Shown in pieces: positions 15,750-23,179 of a DNA stretch of 34,077 nt. The stretch is from positions 1-34,077 of the forward strand of contig JAUPTV010000121.1 of NCBI GenBank assembly GCA_030917925.1. Direction: 5' to 3'. The notes below the pieces were generated by a model. It was not told where the DNA came from. It saw only the letters and a program-made list of their open reading frames with translations, and searched no databases. Origin of the DNA: Pseudomonadota bacterium (lineage in GTDB: Bacteria; Pseudomonadota; Gammaproteobacteria; Competibacterales; Competibacteraceae). Position 1 is the first letter of the stretch, and each line of letters opens with the position of its first letter. The position numbers and the translations under genes are program-made.

Positions 15750-18377
15750 TTAATGTTCAGCATCGATGAAACTACCCGCCACGGCAACCCGGGCGCGCCC
15801 GCCGTGCTTTGCCTCATACAGCGCCTGATCTGCCGCCTTGAGCACCGCCTCCAGGCCGGAGCCATGGGTCGGGCAGGCGGCGACACCCATGGAAATCGTC
15901 ACCGCGAGCATTTGATTCCGGTAGGAAACGCGCATCTGTTCCCGAACGCCATTACACAGCTTCTGAGCGATGGTAACCGCGTCGTTCAAAGAACAGATCG
16001 GCAGGATTATGACGAATTCTTCACCGCCATAACGACAAACGACATCGCTCTCCCGGCAATTTTTCATCAAATAGACGGCTAGTTCCTTCAACACCAGATC
16101 GCCGGCATCGTGGCCGTGGGTATCGTTGAAGGTCTTGAAATGGTCAACGTCGAGCATCACCAGGGAAACCGGGGTGTTGTAGCGCTTGGTTCGGCGGATA
16201 TCCTGTTCAATAAACTCTTCCATAAAACGCCGATTAAACAGGCTGGTCAGGGGATCGCGCATGGATTGATCCCGGAGGCGGTCTTGCAATTTGAGATTCG
16301 CCATGGCCAGACCGAGATTGTTGGTAAAAATGCTGGCGAGTCCCTGAACCGTATCGACCTGGTTCGCCCACTCAGAGTATTGATCCGGCAGCGATTGAAT
16401 ATGCAGGAGGCCGAGAACTTCCCCCTGGGCAATAATCGGTACACACAAATAAGCCTGTGGTTCATGAGCATTGAGATGACTGCAAAAGAGCCGCCGGGTT
16501 TTATCACCAACGCTATAGGGTTTCCCCTTGCGGAGCGCCCAACATTCATCCCGGCTAAACTCCGGTTCGATCCCGATGGGAGATCCCCAGGTCACGACTT
16601 GCTCAAACCGGTCTTTCGTTGCTTCCAACAAAAAAAGTGCGCCCCGATAGCGGGGAAAAAACCGGCCCACATAATCGTCGATAATGGCGTAAGACTCGTG
16701 GGTGCTGTGACACACCTGCAGGAGTTCGCCGGTTTCCCGCAACAGCGACTCCTGGATATTGCGCTGCTCCAGTTGGCCGATGTAATTCGAGAGTTCCGCA
16801 GTGCGTTCAGCGACTCGTTGCTCCAGTTCTTCCTTGATGCGCTTTTGTGCGTTTTCAGCTTTTTTTCGCGCCGTCACATCGTTGCAAAAACCGTCGATGG
16901 TGGCGATTAAGCCCTCGAAATTCGTGTATGCCCGCGCATTCAAAGAAACCCAAATCACTGCGCCGTCACGCTGTCGGCAAGTAGTTTCAAAGCCGGTCAC
17001 CGCGCCAGCGCCCGCCAGATTCGCTAACAGTCGCTCTAGTTCCGAGTTTTCGATATAAATCCGGGCACCGGTTTTAGCAACTTCCTGCAAGAGCAGATTT
17101 TGGCTTTCATAGCCCAGCATCCGCGCCATTGAGGGATTAACCCGCAAGAATTGTCCATCAGCGGTCATAGTAAAAACGCCCTCGACCGCATTCTCAAACA
17201 GCAGTCTGAACCGCTCCTCCGAGGTCTGCAAACTGCGATTGGACTCCGAAAGCTTGTCCATAAAATCATTGTAATATTTAGCAAGCTGACCGAGTTCGTC
17301 CTCGCTGCCGGTATGGATTCGGCTGGAATAGTCGCCCTGCGCGCCTTGCGAAAAGCCCTGGATGATGTCCTGAATCGGGCGATTGATCGATGAACTGATA
17401 AGCCAGGTGATCGGTATAGTGAGCAGGACCACGATGATCAGCGTAGCGAAGGTTGCATAGCCAATTGTCGTGAGCGGTTCATTAAATTCTTCCAGATAAC
17501 TGGATGATGCGACAATCCAGTCAAATTCAGGGATGTAACTGAACAAAACCAGCTTTTCCCGAGGCTCCAGTTCACCGGGATTCTGCCATGGATAGATAAT
17601 TTTTCCGCTCTTTTTTTCGACGATTTCTTTAATAAATTCATGTCCATGAATATCCCTGGCAGCAAAGATGTTTTCGCCTTGGAGCTTGGGATGAATCACC
17701 AGAGTGCCCTTGCTGTCGATCACATAGGGATAACCGGTTTTACCGAAAGATACTGCCAGGATGTCATGCCTAAAATCATCTACATTCAAGAGCGATTTAA
17801 ATTCTTCACGATAGGAGGAAACAGAAATAATCCAGTCCCATGGACCAAAATAGGTCATGTAGAGCGCTTTCTTGCGTGGCGCTCCTTCACCAGGATTAGC
17901 CCATTCGTATTCCAGATAACCTTCCTTGGTCTTGATTTGCTCGCGGATAAATTCATATTTCGACAAATTCGTGCCATTTATTTTCGGATGTACATCCAAA
18001 ATACCTTTAGTGTCAACACAGTAAATATAGCCGGTTTTGCCAATGGTCTGGGAAAGCAGTATTGCCGTCGCCTTGCTTTTTGCTTCTTTTTCGCTGATGC
18101 GATTTGCCTGATAATCATCATAAAAATGTTGGATAATCTCGCGATTTTTCTCGGCCACCGCCCGAAGATAATTTTTGATCGATGCATCAGCGGCGCTTTT
18201 GACCATATTCATAATTGTATTGGTTGTATTGGCCAGTTCCCTCTCAGTGCTGGTCTCAATCGTCGAATGAACCACGATCAGGATGATGAGGTTGCCGATG
18301 ATGACCGATGCCAGGAATGTCAGTAAATAACCGAACAACAGTTTGGCGCGCAGGGACAGTGTTGACAAAATATCCAT
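15750..18377 (-). CDS. Tandem-Cache HAMP-PAS-GAF diguanylate cyclase
   Basis: An 875-residue membrane sensor that would make cyclic-di-GMP. It has a transmembrane helix at about 12-36 and then a periplasmic region with two similar Cache-type repeats (about 60-195 and 200-295); each carries GKTGY-(I/P)-Y followed by a VDTKG/IDSKG and HPK pattern. A second helix (about 306-328), HAMP, PAS (about 385-505), a coiled coil, GAF (about 545-695) and a GGDEF domain (about 705-865) follow. The active site reads GGEEF at 784-788, and RESD at 775-778 is an intact inhibitory I-site, so activity and product feedback are expected. Tandem Cache repeats usually bind small ligands such as carboxylates or amino acids; the ligand is unknown. 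The ATG at 18377 has AAGAGA upstream. The gene appears monocistronic. Confidence 0.92.
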   Translation of the reverse strand: MDILSTLSLRAKLLFGYLLTFLASVIIGNLIILIVVHSTIETSTERELANTTNTIMNMVKSAADASIKNYLRAVAEKNREIIQHFYDDYQANRISEKEAKSKATAILLSQTIGKTGYIYCVDTKGILDVHPKINGTNLSKYEFIREQIKTKEGYLEYEWANPGEGAPRKKALYMTYFGPWDWIISVSSYREEFKSLLNVDDFRHDILAVSFGKTGYPYVIDSKGTLVIHPKLQGENIFAARDIHGHEFIKEIVEKKSGKIIYPWQNPGELEPREKLVLFSYIPEFDWIVASSSYLEEFNEPLTTIGYATFATLIIVVLLTIPITWLISSSINRPIQDIIQGFSQGAQGDYSSRIHTGSEDELGQLAKYYNDFMDKLSESNRSLQTSEERFRLLFENAVEGVFTMTADGQFLRVNPSMARMLGYESQNLLLQEVAKTGARIYIENSELERLLANLAGAGAVTGFETTCRQRDGAVIWVSLNARAYTNFEGLIATIDGFCNDVTARKKAENAQKRIKEELEQRVAERTAELSNYIGQLEQRNIQESLLRETGELLQVCHSTHESYAIIDDYVGRFFPRYRGALFLLEATKDRFEQVVTWGSPIGIEPEFSRDECWALRKGKPYSVGDKTRRLFCSHLNAHEPQAYLCVPIIAQGEVLGLLHIQSLPDQYSEWANQVDTVQGLASIFTNNLGLAMANLKLQDRLRDQSMRDPLTSLFNRRFMEEFIEQDIRRTKRYNTPVSLVMLDVDHFKTFNDTHGHDAGDLVLKELAVYLMKNCRESDVVCRYGGEEFVIILPICSLNDAVTIAQKLCNGVREQMRVSYRNQMLAVTISMGVAACPTHGSGLEAVLKAADQALYEAKHGGRARVAVAGSFIDAEH

Positions 18378-18489
18378 AAGTCTCTTTATTGTGATTTTGG
18401 TAAGAATCCAGCCGAAAAAACCGCAGAACTGATTAGCGAACGTAACTCGCTACGCCTGCTAAAAAAGTAGAACGTAAGACGATCAAATG

Positions 18490-18504
18490 CAACCCGATGG
18501 GTTG
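18490..18504. promoter_or_regulatory. Palindrome upstream of the diguanylate cyclase
   Basis: CAACCC-GAT-GGGTTG is a perfect 6-bp inverted repeat with a 3-base spacer, about 113 bases before the cyclase ATG. It may be an operator or a small transcript hairpin. No regulator can be named. Confidence 0.35.
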
Positions 18505-18541
18505 TAATGTGGGAATTTTAGCCAAAGAAGGATGCGGAAAA

Positions 18542-18610
18542 AACACGGGAAATATTGAAAAAGTAAAAAATCTCCCGTGTTATCCCGTGTTATCCCGTGT
18601 GCTTCCGTGA
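18542..18610. repeat. Inverted copy plus 10-bp-period direct repeats of TCCCGTGT
   Basis: TCCCGTGT occurs three times at an exact 10-base period (starting 18573, 18583 and 18593), with a degenerate fourth (TTCCGTGA) at 18603. An inverted copy, AACACGGGA, lies at 18542-18550 and could pair with the first as a 9-bp stem. The block lies in the otherwise gene-free 18378-18657 stretch between the cyclase start and the DUF1841 stop. The helical spacing would put bound protein on one face of the DNA, but it could also be a simple slippage repeat. Confidence 0.65.
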
Positions 18611-18657
18611 TTACGGCCTGAAATGATAATCAATATCGACGGCACCAATTGCGCTGT

Positions 18658-19080
18658 TTACAGTTGCCGCAGTCGTTCCAGATAAACCTGCTCATCCGGG
18701 TCTACGCCATTTCGCTGAGCTTCCCACAACGTCTGGCCCAGACATTCCATTATCTGATGTTCAACGATATGGCGGTCGCCCAGGCGTTGGCAAAGCTGCT
18801 GATAGACCTCGAGAATGCCCACCGGACGATGGCCGCCCAGTTGCTCCTGAATAGCGATATGCAGACCCATGTGCAGGAAGGGGTTGGTTTCGCCCATTTC
18901 CGGCAGATATTCGCGGCCCAGCGCCGTATCGGCATTGGTCAGCATCGGTTGATATTCGGGATGTTCGCGGATCACCCCGGCAATGAGTTGCTCCAGCGGT
19001 TCCAGTGGTTGCCCGGACTGAGCCTTATCCCATACCGTGCAGTAATAGCGGCGCAGGCCGTCGCGGTCGTTGCCAAACAT
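18658..19080 (-). CDS. DUF1841 family protein
   Basis: A 140-residue soluble protein of the DUF1841 family, function unknown. It starts MFGNDRDGLRRYY and contains HPEYQPML, NPFLHMGLHIAIQEQ and a helical C-terminus; the MGLHIAIQEQ segment is the most conserved part of the family. Genes of this family are often placed directly after nth in gammaproteobacteria. Here the nth stop and this ATG abut (TGAATG) with GAGG upstream inside nth, so the two are translationally linked. A repair-related role would be guesswork from context. Confidence 0.85.
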   Translation of the reverse strand: MFGNDRDGLRRYYCTVWDKAQSGQPLEPLEQLIAGVIREHPEYQPMLTNADTALGREYLPEMGETNPFLHMGLHIAIQEQLGGHRPVGILEVYQQLCQRLGDRHIVEHQIMECLGQTLWEAQRNGVDPDEQVYLERLRQL

Positions 19081-19719
19081 TCAAAGCGCCTCACTCTTGT
19101 CGGAGAATTCACAGAGATCATGGATCGGGCAGGCAGCGCAACGCGGCTTGCGGGCGGTGCAGATATACCTGCCATGCAGAATTAGCCAGTGATGGGCGTC
19201 CGGTCGGAAAGCTTCCGGTGTCGCTTTTAAGAGTCCCTCTTCAACCTCGCGCACCGTGGACCCCAGCGCTAGCCCAGTCCGGTTGGCCACCCGAAAAATA
19301 TGCGTGTCCACCGCAATCGTGGGTTCGCCGAACGCGGTATTAAGAATGACATTTGCTGTCTTCCGCCCGACGCCCGGCAATGCCTCCAGTGCTGTCCGGT
19401 CATGGGGCACGTCGCCGCCATGCCGTTCCAGCAGCAGGGCACAGGTTTTGCGAATATTAGCCGCCTTGATATTATACAGGCCAATGGTTTTAATAAAGTC
19501 CTTTAATTGCGCCTCGCCCAACTCTAGTAATGCCTGCGGAGTATTGGCGACGGCAAACAGTCGTTGGGTTGCTTCATTGACCTTTTTATCGGTCGATTGC
19601 GCCGACAGAATGACCGCTACCAGCAGTTCAAACGGCGTGTGATAGCGTAATTCCGTAGTCGGCTGGGGACGATCAGCCTGCAGACGGCTGAACAGTTCGT
19701 GGACTTGCTCTACGTTCAT
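19081..19719 (-). CDS. nth: Endonuclease III (DNA glycosylase/AP lyase)
   Basis: A 212-residue bifunctional base-excision repair enzyme that removes oxidised pyrimidines and cuts the abasic site. The helix-hairpin-helix LPGVGRKTANV contains catalytic K120, and VDTHIFRV contains D138; both fall at the same positions as in the E. coli enzyme. The iron-sulfur cluster motif C-x6-C-x2-C-x5-C is formed by C187, C194, C197 and C203. Length is normal. Its ATG overlaps the stop of the upstream GalT-like gene by four bases (ATGA), and DUF1841 follows with no gap, so the three genes form one operon. Confidence 0.97.
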   Translation of the reverse strand: MNVEQVHELFSRLQADRPQPTTELRYHTPFELLVAVILSAQSTDKKVNEATQRLFAVANTPQALLELGEAQLKDFIKTIGLYNIKAANIRKTCALLLERHGGDVPHDRTALEALPGVGRKTANVILNTAFGEPTIAVDTHIFRVANRTGLALGSTVREVEEGLLKATPEAFRPDAHHWLILHGRYICTARKPRCAACPIHDLCEFSDKSEAL

Positions 19720-20858
19720 TGTACAACTTCACGCAAATAGGCGGCCGCCTGAGCGGTGCTTTCCTGACACACCCACAACCCCAGTTGCTCAAAACCGCCA
19801 ATCTCCTGGGTATGGGCGAGAAATTCCAGATACAGGCCGGCACCGGGTCCATTATTCACGGTCATGTTGAACGCTGGTTCCCGCCCCAGTTTCGGCATAA
19901 TTTGCATCAAAGCCTGAATAGCGTCCTGAATGCCCAGGGTCACAGCGCGCATTTCAATCCCGTTGAGTTCATGCAAATACTGCCGGCGGGTATCCTTGAC
20001 CACCAGCAGCATGTCATAAGGCCGGCGCATGAAATACGGGACCAGCAAAACCGCTGCGCCATAGTCCTTAACCTGTAATTCCACGGGATTTTCACGCAAC
20101 AAATAATGCGCGAAGCATTCGCCATCATGGCGTTGGGCAAAACACCAGTTATTATAAAACCGGCTGGGCATGATATTACTGTAGCCAATTTGCTGATGAC
20201 CATGTGCCAATGAGCCGCCTGCCAGTCGGCCATGATTCTTGATGATTGAAACAAAACCGTGCGTCATTTTACGCAGCGGCGGCATTTCCGACGGCGGCAT
20301 CAAGCCTTCCGATTCGTAGAGCAGTTTATTTTCCAGCGCCGCCAGTCGTTGCAGCACAATACAGCCATCTTCCACTGACAGATTATGCCAGTCATGATCG
20401 TGCTGTGAGGAGGTCCATTGGAGAAAGTGATAGCCGTAGGATACCCGTCCGGTATGCAGAGGATCGGGATACAACGGCTGTTGTCGATATTCTTCCAGAA
20501 TATTTTGTAACGGGTAAATAATCGGGAACAGGTTTTTATTGATGAATGTCGCGCCCTCACTGAGTTGCGCTACATCGACCACACCGGTCGTTTTACCCTG
20601 ACAAATCACGCAGGGCTTTTCATCGATCACCGGTAATGCGTCAGGATGTCCCGCATCATGCGGTCGCCGCGCCCGTGTTGAATTGTAGACAATAAGTTCC
20701 CCATTGCGTGGGTCGATCTGACAGACCGAATCCGGCAGAAAGGGCATCATTTCCTTTTCGGCATGGAACAGTTCGTTCAACTGCTGCATGGAAAGTTGTT
20801 CGATGGACTCCGACTGCACCATCGTTTGCAGCATTTCCCAACTGAGTTGTTGTGGCAT
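19716..20858 (-). CDS. GalT/HIT-superfamily nucleotidyltransferase-like protein
   Basis: A protein of about 380 residues resembling galactose-1-phosphate uridylyltransferases and related HIT-fold enzymes. The catalytic motif reads H219-G-H221-Q-Q in GGSLAHGHQQIGYSN, where GalT has HPHQQ. A CVIC pair at 83-86 could hold one half of a metal site, and INKNLFPIIYPL matches the nucleotide-contacting region. This supports transfer of a nucleotide to a sugar- or other phosphate via a nucleotidyl-histidine, but the substrate is uncertain, and no gal genes are nearby. The ATG at 20858 is chosen because recognisable sequence starts there; the frame stays open to 21323 and overlaps the chaperone gene start, but the extra residues look non-coding. 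It is the first gene of an operon with nth and DUF1841. Confidence 0.75.
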   Translation of the reverse strand: MPQQLSWEMLQTMVQSESIEQLSMQQLNELFHAEKEMMPFLPDSVCQIDPRNGELIVYNSTRARRPHDAGHPDALPVIDEKPCVICQGKTTGVVDVAQLSEGATFINKNLFPIIYPLQNILEEYRQQPLYPDPLHTGRVSYGYHFLQWTSSQHDHDWHNLSVEDGCIVLQRLAALENKLLYESEGLMPPSEMPPLRKMTHGFVSIIKNHGRLAGGSLAHGHQQIGYSNIMPSRFYNNWCFAQRHDGECFAHYLLRENPVELQVKDYGAAVLLVPYFMRRPYDMLLVVKDTRRQYLHELNGIEMRAVTLGIQDAIQALMQIMPKLGREPAFNMTVNNGPGAGLYLEFLAHTQEIGGFEQLGLWVCQESTAQAAAYLREVVQ

Positions 20859-21317
20859 ATCCGTTGATCCGTTTGGCCAATCCGGGTTATTTATACCACC
20901 TGCTCGCCTACAATGACAAAAACAAATGTCGCCGTTCACCGGATCCCGAACCCTCATCACCATCAAATTAATCAACTCTTTCAATAAAATGCTTTTTCTA
21001 CGGCAATGAAAATCTCGCAAGATTCTGGCCGAAGTTTTCTGGCGGGGTAGATAGCGCGGCGGACGTGCGCCTGTGGGATCGGTCAGAAATAATGCGGTCA
21101 ACCATGCCATCAAGGGTTGCGTGTTGAGGTCGCTACACAACAGATTGAAGGCATGGCTTTTAATTTCAACGGGTCTAATTCTCCACCGCTTGCTGCGGGA
21201 TGATTTATGATAACGGCTATCATGGAAAATCGTGAAATACACAACCTTGGATGTTCGCTTTTCGTCATACCCGTGCAAGCGGGCAACGTCAATACCGCTC
21301 TTATTTGAGGACAACGT
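20859..21317. promoter_or_regulatory. Divergent intergenic region: GalT-nth operon / chaperone-effector operon
   Basis: About 460 bases without a convincing gene, between the divergent GalT-like gene and the secretion chaperone. It must carry promoters in both directions; AT-rich tracts occur at about 20955-21015 and 21190-21240. The minus strand stays open through this whole stretch as an extension of the GalT-like frame, which could mark an eroded gene, but the residues show no known motif. A palindrome lies at 21207-21223. Confidence 0.45.
21207..21223. promoter_or_regulatory. Palindrome upstream of the chaperone-effector operon
   Basis: ATGATA (21207-21212) and TATCAT (21218-21223) form a perfect inverted repeat with a 5-base spacer, 95 bases before the chaperone ATG. 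The form suits a dimeric regulator, so it may be an operator for the operon. This is inference from symmetry only. Confidence 0.35.
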
Positions 21318-21770
21318 ATGCAAATCGAAGACATTTTAGACGAGTTAGGCCACCAGACCGGACTCGGCGCCCTCAGCTTGAATGAAGATCGCGTTTGCCG
21401 CCTGGTGTTCGATGACCGCCTGACCGTGGACATCGAAGCGTTGCCGGATAAACAGCGTTTTTTCATCCATGCCGTGGTCGGTCCTGCGCCATCCAGCCAG
21501 AAAGAGGCCATTTTTGCCGAAATGTTGTCGGCCAACCTGTTCGGGCAAGACACCGGCGGAGCCTGTCTGGCTCTAGATCGCAACCGTGAAGAGGTTCTGC
21601 TGTTTAAGGAGTTCCTGACGGATCAGATGGATTACCCGATGTTTTCAGCGGCTCTGGAAGTTTTCTTAAACCGCCTGGATCATTGGAAGAACTGGTTGCT
21701 GTCAGGAAATCCAGACGGCCTATCAACTACCGACGCCTTTCCGCCATCTAGCCTGTTTATTCGCCCTTGA
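21318..21770 (+). CDS. CesT/SycE-family type III secretion chaperone
   Basis: A 150-residue acidic cytosolic protein with the class I type III chaperone pattern: an N-terminal helix, LVFDDRLTVDIE and RFFIHAVVG strands, then MLSANLFGQDTGGACLALD, which matches the conserved (L)L-x-x-N-x-F-x-x-x-T-G-G-x-x-L-A-L-D core of CesT proteins, and a closing helix with LEVFLNRLDHWKNWL. Such dimers bind the N-terminal part of one effector, keep it partly unfolded and guide it to the secretion ATPase. TGAGGA lies about 8 bases before the ATG. Its TGA stop forms part of the TGAGGAG ribosome site of the next gene, so the two are tightly coupled. This adjacency to an ADP-ribosyltransferase copies the chaperone/effector layout known for exotoxins such as ExoS. 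The start near 21318 is well supported. Confidence 0.85.
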   Translation: MQIEDILDELGHQTGLGALSLNEDRVCRLVFDDRLTVDIEALPDKQRFFIHAVVGPAPSSQKEAIFAEMLSANLFGQDTGGACLALDRNREEVLLFKEFLTDQMDYPMFSAALEVFLNRLDHWKNWLLSGNPDGLSTTDAFPPSSLFIRP

Positions 21771-21782
21771 GGAGTGTAAATC

Positions 21783-22685
21783 ATGAAATCTGTTGGAGAA
21801 ATGTCTTCGGGTAAAATCACTCAAGGCTATTTGGATACGACACAGCAAGCGCAAAAAACGGGTGATAACCCTCAGTTTGGTGATTATTCTGTGAAATCTC
21901 CTTCCGGATGGGGGACCTTTGGCCGTATTGTGTTAGGGATTGTCACCCTTGGAATTTCGGAACTGGTGCGCTGGGCCGTCAGCAAATCTGAGGCTCCCAA
22001 AGATGCTAACCGAGCTAATCAGGCGCTGGTTCAGGACAAATCTGAAGATTCCCCGTTGCTTCATCAACCATTGAAGGTCGAGACAAAACCGGTTCAGCAA
22101 CAAGTGGTCTGGGAAGGTCCGTTGCCTCATGAGAGTAAGCCGGTTAATGAGATTACTCGGGAAGAAATGCGCAATGCTTATGGTGTTTCGCCTCGCGAAT
22201 TATATGCGCTTGGCGACTATACAGCGAAGAGCGGCTCCGCTTTTCCGGATTACAAATCCATTAATACTTACCTGCGTAGTAATGGCGAACAAACGGTCAT
22301 GGGACGAGGCACCATGCTCGTCTCTACGACCATGAAAAAGCAACTGGATTCGCACGTTCTAAACATGCAAAACGGCTTAACAAAACTTCCCGATTATCAG
22401 GGTCAAGTTTTTCGCGGCGCGCCCTTGTCTTCTGAACAAATCGAAAAATATAAAGTCGGTGAAACCATCACTGAGCCGTCGTTCAGCAGTGCCTCGCGCA
22501 GTGAACGGGTTGCCGAAGGTTATGCTTATGGCGGAGCATTTTTTGTGATCGAGTCCAAGCATGGCAAATCTATTGAGGGTCTATCCAGTTTTAGTAGTGA
22601 GCAGGAGGTGCTTTTCAAGGCGGGCACCCAATTTGAGGTGGTTTCTAATGATGGAAGCACCATCCATTTGCGGGAAAAAGACTAA
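21783..22685 (+). CDS. Putative type III effector: R-S-E mono-ADP-ribosyltransferase
   Basis: A 300-residue protein whose C-terminal half (about 120-300) is an arginine-type ADP-ribosyltransferase fold of the VIP2/SpvB/ExoS class. The three signature parts are present: R211 in GQVFRGAPLS, the STS-like strand EPSFSSASRS (S235/S236), and the ExE pair E273-Q-E275 in SSFSSEQEVLFKAGTQFEV. Two acidic residues in ExE usually mean modification of arginine. The N-terminal part (1-40) is polar and rich in S, T, Q and G, as in secretion signals. A hydrophobic segment follows (about 42-66, GTFGRIVLGIVTLGISELV), perhaps for host membrane targeting, then a linker. It has no Sec signal peptide. It follows the chaperone gene by 12 bases with GAGGAG before its ATG. 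GC is low (about 38-52 % in sampled 60-base lines), unlike neighbours near 60 %, suggesting transfer. The target protein is unknown. Confidence 0.85.
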   Translation: MKSVGEMSSGKITQGYLDTTQQAQKTGDNPQFGDYSVKSPSGWGTFGRIVLGIVTLGISELVRWAVSKSEAPKDANRANQALVQDKSEDSPLLHQPLKVETKPVQQQVVWEGPLPHESKPVNEITREEMRNAYGVSPRELYALGDYTAKSGSAFPDYKSINTYLRSNGEQTVMGRGTMLVSTTMKKQLDSHVLNMQNGLTKLPDYQGQVFRGAPLSSEQIEKYKVGETITEPSFSSASRSERVAEGYAYGGAFFVIESKHGKSIEGLSSFSSEQEVLFKAGTQFEVVSNDGSTIHLREKD

Positions 22686-22697
22686 AGGAGAACGAAC

Positions 22698-23006
22698 ATG
22701 ACGTTGATCAATGAACAGATCATCGAGCGTAACGGCATTCAGATCAAGGTTCTGGAATTCGCTGATGGCAGTCACATGGAACTGCTGGCAAATATCAGCG
22801 CCGAGCAACAAGAACGTATTTTGCAGATGCGTCAGCACCATAGCGAAGCCCTTCCTGATCCCCAGTCACTGGATAAAGACTGGGGTGACAAGACAGCGTT
22901 TCCTCTCGGGATGCGCGAGGACGGTACGTTTTTTCAGGCCAGTGAAGTCAAGGCGTTCTTGCAACGGGTGATGACAGATGGAGAACTATCGGAAAAATCC
23001 CCGTAA
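22698..23006 (+). CDS. Uncharacterised 102-residue protein of the effector operon
   Basis: A small soluble acidic protein that I do not recognise. It starts MTLINEQIIERNGIQIKVLE, with a probable beta-rich first third (IQIKVLEFADGSHMELL), then a helical EQQERILQMRQHH segment, and ends with FFQASEVKAFLQRVM and a charged tail. No signal peptide, transmembrane helix or metal motif is seen. AAGGAG lies 8 bases before its ATG, and only 12 bases separate it from the transferase stop, so it belongs to the same operon. It could be a second chaperone, an immunity protein protecting the producer, or a co-effector; sequence does not decide. The coding is supported by its good ribosome site and position. 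Confidence 0.7.
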   Translation: MTLINEQIIERNGIQIKVLEFADGSHMELLANISAEQQERILQMRQHHSEALPDPQSLDKDWGDKTAFPLGMREDGTFFQASEVKAFLQRVMTDGELSEKSP

Positions 23007-23086
23007 GGGAGTAAGGGCAATCAATTTAACCTGTTCGCTGATTTTAACGGTATCGTCTTTCCCGATGACAACCGGACAACCGGATT

Positions 23087-23122
23087 CCCCTCCTTAGCCA
23101 AGGAGGGGTGGCGCTCCGCGCC
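23087..23122. terminator. Twin hairpins between the effector operon and dsbC
   Basis: CCCCTCCTT (23087-23095) pairs with AAGGAGGGG (23100-23108) in a perfect 9-bp stem with a 4-base loop, and GGCGC-TCC-GCGCC (23110-23122) follows at once. They lie between convergent genes, so a bidirectional terminator role is likely, though no long T-run follows. The wording of the first stem (CTCCTTAGCCAAGGAGG) looks like a dispersed repeat unit rather than a unique site. Confidence 0.55.
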
Positions 23123-23179
23123 GGGGTGGTTCGGGATGTTAGCTAATCAGGTTGAATAACGATATGAAGGGTTGATCGC

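Noticed and set aside
18573..18610. Short tandem repeats considered as a CRISPR array
   Set aside because: Units are only about 8-10 bases without spacers, and no cas gene is present.
22698..23006. Third effector-operon gene as an ADP-ribosylglycohydrolase immunity protein
   Set aside because: At 102 residues it is far too short for that fold and has none of its metal-binding aspartates in the known pattern; immunity by binding remains open.
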